A stretch of DNA of 64,000 bases. Source: Flavobacteriaceae bacterium. Lineage in GTDB: Bacteria; Bacteroidota; Bacteroidia; Flavobacteriales; Flavobacteriaceae. The translations under genes were made by a program, and so were the position numbers. The notes beneath the pieces are model-generated. The model had not been told where the DNA came from. It did not search any database and was given only the letters and a program-made list of their open reading frames with translations. Of this stretch, positions 60,929 to 64,000 are shown piece after piece. The number at the start of each line of letters is the position of its first letter. Positions within the stretch are counted from its first letter, which is position 1. The stretch lies in NCBI GenBank assembly GCA_013214065.1, contig JABSPK010000001.1, positions 1 to 64,000 of the forward strand, given 5' to 3'.

Positions 60929-61252
60929 ATGGGCGTCACCAAAACCCACATCTTTACAGATCGGCAAAACGAATTGGCCACCATCGCCAAAGTCATGGCG
61001 CACCCGGCACGTATCGCCATCCTAGAATACATCAGCAAACAAGACCGCTGTATCTGTACCGACCTGGTCGATGTGATCGGATTGGCCCAACCTACGATTT
61101 CACAACACCTCAATGAAATCAAAAAACTAGGCCTGCTCGAAGGGAACTTCGAAGGCAAGAACCTCTGTTATTGTATAAACCGCGAAAAATGGCAGGAACT
61201 CCAAGAACGGTTCAACAGCTTTTTTTCGACCATTCACCAAAATTGTTGTTGA
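60929..61252 (+). CDS. arsR: ArsR/SmtB-family repressor
   Basis: 107 residues with a winged helix (MAHPARIAILEYI; VIGLAQPTISQHLNEIKKLGLL). A Cys-x-Cys (RCICTDLV) sits in the alpha-3 metal-binding position used by ArsR for arsenite, and two further Cys end the chain. It heads the arsenic cluster and probably represses it until arsenite binds. Confidence 0.88.
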   Translation: MGVTKTHIFTDRQNELATIAKVMAHPARIAILEYISKQDRCICTDLVDVIGLAQPTISQHLNEIKKLGLLEGNFEGKNLCYCINREKWQELQERFNSFFSTIHQNCC

Positions 61253-61254
61253 TC

Positions 61255-61743
61255 ATGCAAACACACGAATTTTTAAACCTATTGAACGAGCATAAGAACA
61301 AGGCGTTGTTGTTCGAATACTTGCCCGGCCTATTCGTTGGGGCCAATTACCACATTACCGAAGTCAAAAACGTGACCATCGACTCCGTTGATTGTGGTGC
61401 GGGAACCGATTTTTGGAAAGAAACCGTCATCCAACTTTGGGAGAGTCCACAAGAACAAGACAAAACCGAGTTCATGAAGGCCTTTAAGGCCTTGGGCATC
61501 TTGAACAAAGTAGATCGGATCAAACCTTTGGTACAGGACACCGAAGTGAAATTCGAATACAGCAATGCCGGATTTCACACTGCGCAACTATTTGTTAACG
61601 ATTACGTATACAACGATGACAAGATTATCATTAAACTTGTCGCGAAGAAAACCGACTGCAAGGCCAAGGAAACCTGTGGGGTTCCGGAACCCGCAGTCGT
61701 TGGTGCCGAGTCGAGCTGTGCCCCGGGAAGCGGATGTTGTTAA
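61255..61743 (+). CDS. DUF6428 family protein with Cys-rich tail
   Basis: 162 residues from the ATG at 61255, 2 nt after arsR. The core (LLFEYLPGLFVGANYHITEVKNV; ETVIQLWESP) matches DUF6428, a family found almost always beside arsR and arsC in Bacteroidota. The tail has a run of Cys (CKAKETC, SSCAPGSGCC) suited to binding arsenite or another thiophilic metal. Function not established; a metal sensor or chaperone is inferred. Confidence 0.78.
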   Translation: MQTHEFLNLLNEHKNKALLFEYLPGLFVGANYHITEVKNVTIDSVDCGAGTDFWKETVIQLWESPQEQDKTEFMKAFKALGILNKVDRIKPLVQDTEVKFEYSNAGFHTAQLFVNDYVYNDDKIIIKLVAKKTDCKAKETCGVPEPAVVGAESSCAPGSGCC

Positions 61744-61753
61744 ACCAGCACCG

Positions 61754-62248
61754 ATGATCATCAGGGAAATGAAAGCGGCGGATTGGGACGAAGTGGCCCA
61801 CATCTATAAAGCGGGCATCGCCACCGGATTCGCCACCTTTGAAACCAAGGTTCCTTCCTATGCGGATTGGGATGCGGCCCACATTGACAGCTGTCGCCTA
61901 GTTGCCGAACATCATAACGGCCTTTTGGGCTGGGCGGCCTTATCACCGGTCAGTAGTCGCTGTGTGTACGGAGGTGTGGCCGAAGTCAGTGTATATATCG
62001 CTCCCGAGGCCAGGGGCAAAGGCGTAGGCAAAACCTTGATGCATCAGCTGATCGCAGCGAGCGAAGCCCAAGGGTATTGGACGTTGCAATCGGGGATATT
62101 CCCCGAAAACGAGGCCAGCATCAAATTACATGAGAAGGTCGGTTTTCGGTTTTTAGGAAAAAGGGAACGGGTCGGCAAAACGCATGAAGGGATCTGGAAA
62201 GACAATCTACTCTTCGAACGTCGCAGCCGAACCGTAGGAATTGATTAA
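61754..62248 (+). CDS. GNAT acetyltransferase, ArsN-like
   Basis: 164 residues from the ATG at 61754. GNAT motif A is clear (VYIAPEARGKGVGKTLMHQLI), after the phosphinothricin/arsinothricin acetyltransferase-like start (IREMKAADWDEVAHIYKAGI; FATFETKVPS). Members next to arsR/arsC can acetylate the arsenical antibiotic arsinothricin; here this is inferred from context. Confidence 0.82.
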   Translation: MIIREMKAADWDEVAHIYKAGIATGFATFETKVPSYADWDAAHIDSCRLVAEHHNGLLGWAALSPVSSRCVYGGVAEVSVYIAPEARGKGVGKTLMHQLIAASEAQGYWTLQSGIFPENEASIKLHEKVGFRFLGKRERVGKTHEGIWKDNLLFERRSRTVGID

Positions 62249-62265
62249 CATAACCTATCAAAAGA

Positions 62266-62688
62266 ATGAAAAACGTATTGGTACTTTGTACGGGCAATTC
62301 GTGCCGAAGTCAAATGGCCCATGGTTATTTGAACTATTATCAAGCAGAGCTGGCCCATATATACAGTGCAGGAATAGAAACCCACGGCCTAAACCCCGGA
62401 GCGGTCGCCATCATGAAAGAAGACGGTGTAGACATTTCGAACCATACATCGAATCACGTCGATGAGTATGAAGGTATTTCCTGGGATTACATCATTACCG
62501 TCTGTGACCACGCTAAGGAAAACTGTCCGTTCATTCCGGCCGAAAACGCGCAACGGTTGCACCATAATTTTTTCGACCCTTCAAAAGTCCAGGGTACCGA
62601 AGCAGTGAAACACGATGCCTTTTTGAAAACCCGTAACGAGATCAAGGAGTTTTGTGAGACCTTTGTAAAAGAAGAGTTGGTCAACTAG
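62266..62688 (+). CDS. arsC: arsenate reductase, low-molecular-weight phosphatase type
   Basis: 140 residues. Phosphate-binding loop CTGNSCRS with the nucleophilic Cys8, and two further Cys in ITVCDHAKENCP that form the thioredoxin-linked disulfide relay. Reduces arsenate to arsenite. Its 3' end overlaps the convergent gene by 8 nt, and no Acr3 or ArsB gene follows. Confidence 0.93.
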   Translation: MKNVLVLCTGNSCRSQMAHGYLNYYQAELAHIYSAGIETHGLNPGAVAIMKEDGVDISNHTSNHVDEYEGISWDYIITVCDHAKENCPFIPAENAQRLHHNFFDPSKVQGTEAVKHDAFLKTRNEIKEFCETFVKEELVN

Positions 62689-64000
62689 GCGCTTGGTCGG
62701 ACATTTTTCGTTCCAATTCGGCCTGAAATTCCTCCATGACGGGTTTCACCGTACTTTCAGGCAAATCGGCGATTTTGATGTACATCAACCCATCCACCGA
62801 GTTGTTGAATAAAGGGTCGACATTGAAAGCGACGACCTTGGCGTTCTGCTTGATGTATTTTTTGATCAATACCGGAAGCCTCAGACTGCCCGGTTCGACC
62901 TCATCGATCAATCTGTCGAACTTGTTCAAATCCGCTTGGGTCTCATCGAATATGAATTCCTTATCGGCATCTTTGAGCTGTACCTTGAATTCTTTTTTGG
63001 GACGGATGTATTGGGCGACATAAGGATCCCAGTAGTTCGATTTCATAAACTCGATCATCAAGGACTTCGAGAAATTCGAGAATTGGTTGCTGATGCTGAC
63101 CCCGCCAATCAAGTATTTATGTTGGGGAAAACGCAAAGTAGTATGTACGATTCCTTTCCACAACAGGAATAACGGCATGGGCTTCTGTTGGTATTCACTA
63201 ATGATATAGGCCCTGCCCATTTCGATGGATTGTTCCATCATGCCATACAATTCAGGCTCGAATCGAAAGAGATCCTGAAGATAGAAACCATCGATTCCGA
63301 ACGATTTAAATATGTCTTTGCCCAAGCCCATTCGGTAGGCACCGACCACCGACTTTTCCTTATTGTCCCACAAAAACAAATGGTGGTAGTACGAATCGAA
63401 AGCATCAAGGTCGATGGCATTGTTGGTACCTTCCCCAATGGCCCTAAAAGTGATCTCTCGCTGCCTGCCGATTTCCTTCAGCAAGAAAGGCATGTCTTTT
63501 TCCTGGGCCAAAAAGACCTCGTAATCCTTACTCTGTAACAAGCGGGCTTCTTTTTCCCGTAAAATCTTGATTTCCCCTTCGAGCACCTCGGTGCGCACGG
63601 CCGATGCGATTTTTTTCGGCGCCTTGGGAATCTTGATACTGGTAGGCACCTTGTCAATTAGGCGTTCCTTTTCGAAGACATTCGCCAGCAAATAGGTCTT
63701 TCGTCGCAAGAGCGCGGCGAAATCCTCCAAACTTTCCTCTTGCTTTTGGGCGGCGACGCTGATGGGTTGCCCGATTCGGACCTTGATGGGGCGCCGGCTT
63801 TGTGTCGTCAATTCCGAAGGCAATTTGGCGGTACGGAATACATCGCTGATCTTCGAAAGCCGATAAAACAAGCGACTGTTTCGAGCATGGAAATAGATGG
63901 GCACTACCGGTACTTCGGCTTTGCGGATCAATTTGAGCGCCGCTTCTTCCCAGGGTTTGTCGACCACTAATTTCCCTTCCTTGTAGGTAGAGACTTCCCC
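62681..64000 (-). CDS. OlsF-like bifunctional acyltransferase, 5' end outside the window
   Basis: The frame is open to the right edge; at least 439 residues are present. The N-terminal end seen here is the tail of a PlsC-like acyltransferase (AALKLIRKAEVPVVPIYFHA; VRIGQPISV). The C-terminal ~270 residues are an OlsB-type acetyltransferase (FRAIGEGTNNAIDLDAFD; FYLQDLFRFEPELYG; EMGRAYIISEYQQKPMPLFLLW). Together this is the plan of OlsF, which makes ornithine lipids, common in Flavobacteriia. A related hemolysin-type GNAT is the alternative. Confidence 0.82.
   Translation of the reverse strand, partial: GEVSTYKEGKLVVDKPWEEAALKLIRKAEVPVVPIYFHARNSRLFYRLSKISDVFRTAKLPSELTTQSRRPIKVRIGQPISVAAQKQEESLEDFAALLRRKTYLLANVFEKERLIDKVPTSIKIPKAPKKIASAVRTEVLEGEIKILREKEARLLQSKDYEVFLAQEKDMPFLLKEIGRQREITFRAIGEGTNNAIDLDAFDSYYHHLFLWDNKEKSVVGAYRMGLGKDIFKSFGIDGFYLQDLFRFEPELYGMMEQSIEMGRAYIISEYQQKPMPLFLLWKGIVHTTLRFPQHKYLIGGVSISNQFSNFSKSLMIEFMKSNYWDPYVAQYIRPKKEFKVQLKDADKEFIFDETQADLNKFDRLIDEVEPGSLRLPVLIKKYIKQNAKVVAFNVDPLFNNSVDGLMYIKIADLPESTVKPVMEEFQAELERKMSDQAPS

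Overview
The window comes from a member of the Bacteroidota, most likely a marine Flavobacteriaceae. Three things point there: many promoters fit the Bacteroidota -7 element TAnnTTTG; the protein set is typical (type IX secretion sorting domain, DUF3857, DUF4199, DUF6428, HTTM, OlsF-type acyltransferase); and the order prs-rplY-pth with ribF and serS close by is a common flavobacterial arrangement. No gene here fixes the genus.

Layout. 1-5067: three tandem serine beta-lactamase-like hydrolases. 5088-13116: a small membrane protein, a very large TPR/MORN-repeat protein, and two DUF3857 proteins, one with an intact transglutaminase triad and one that has lost it. 13218-26707: the most interesting chromosomal block, which I read as a neutral-lipid storage locus. 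It has a Lys/Ala-rich helical protein, a SARP-like (wHTH-BTAD) regulator, three phasin-like proteins (one with a histone-like and helix-hairpin-helix tail), then a tight seven-gene run: TetR regulator, ABC1 kinase, wax ester synthase/diacylglycerol acyltransferase fused to an SCP2 domain, two alpha/beta hydrolases, a PlsB-HAD-PlsC triple fusion, and GpsA. Together these could take glycerol phosphate to triacylglycerol or wax ester, coat the droplets, mobilise the lipid and tie droplets to the nucleoid. Two phasin promoters share a direct-repeat element at identical spacing, a plausible target for the SARP-like regulator.

26872-29971: ordinary genes (folE, glutathione peroxidase, small membrane proteins). 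30040-42407: a 12.4-kb mobile element inserted in the 3' end of tRNA-Leu(CAA), bounded by 20-bp direct repeats. It has an unusual tyrosine recombinase, a long leftward operon (RHH protein, excisionase, DUF6291, RecA-like ATPase, small and large terminase), and more AT-rich cargo (a proteasome-like Ntn hydrolase, a Panacea toxin-antitoxin pair, a putAbiC-like protein). It has packaging genes but no portal, capsid or tail genes, so it looks like a phage satellite.

42617-62688: housekeeping (prs, rplY, pth, ribF, serS, rsmA, mgtE), a large secreted metalloprotease with a T9SS tail, and small regulators and enzymes, ending with an arsenic cluster (arsR, DUF6428, an ArsN-like GNAT, arsC) with no adjacent arsenite exporter. 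62681-64000 holds the 3' part of an OlsF-like ornithine-lipid acyltransferase that runs off the window.

All functional statements come from reading motifs and context by eye; no database search was run.
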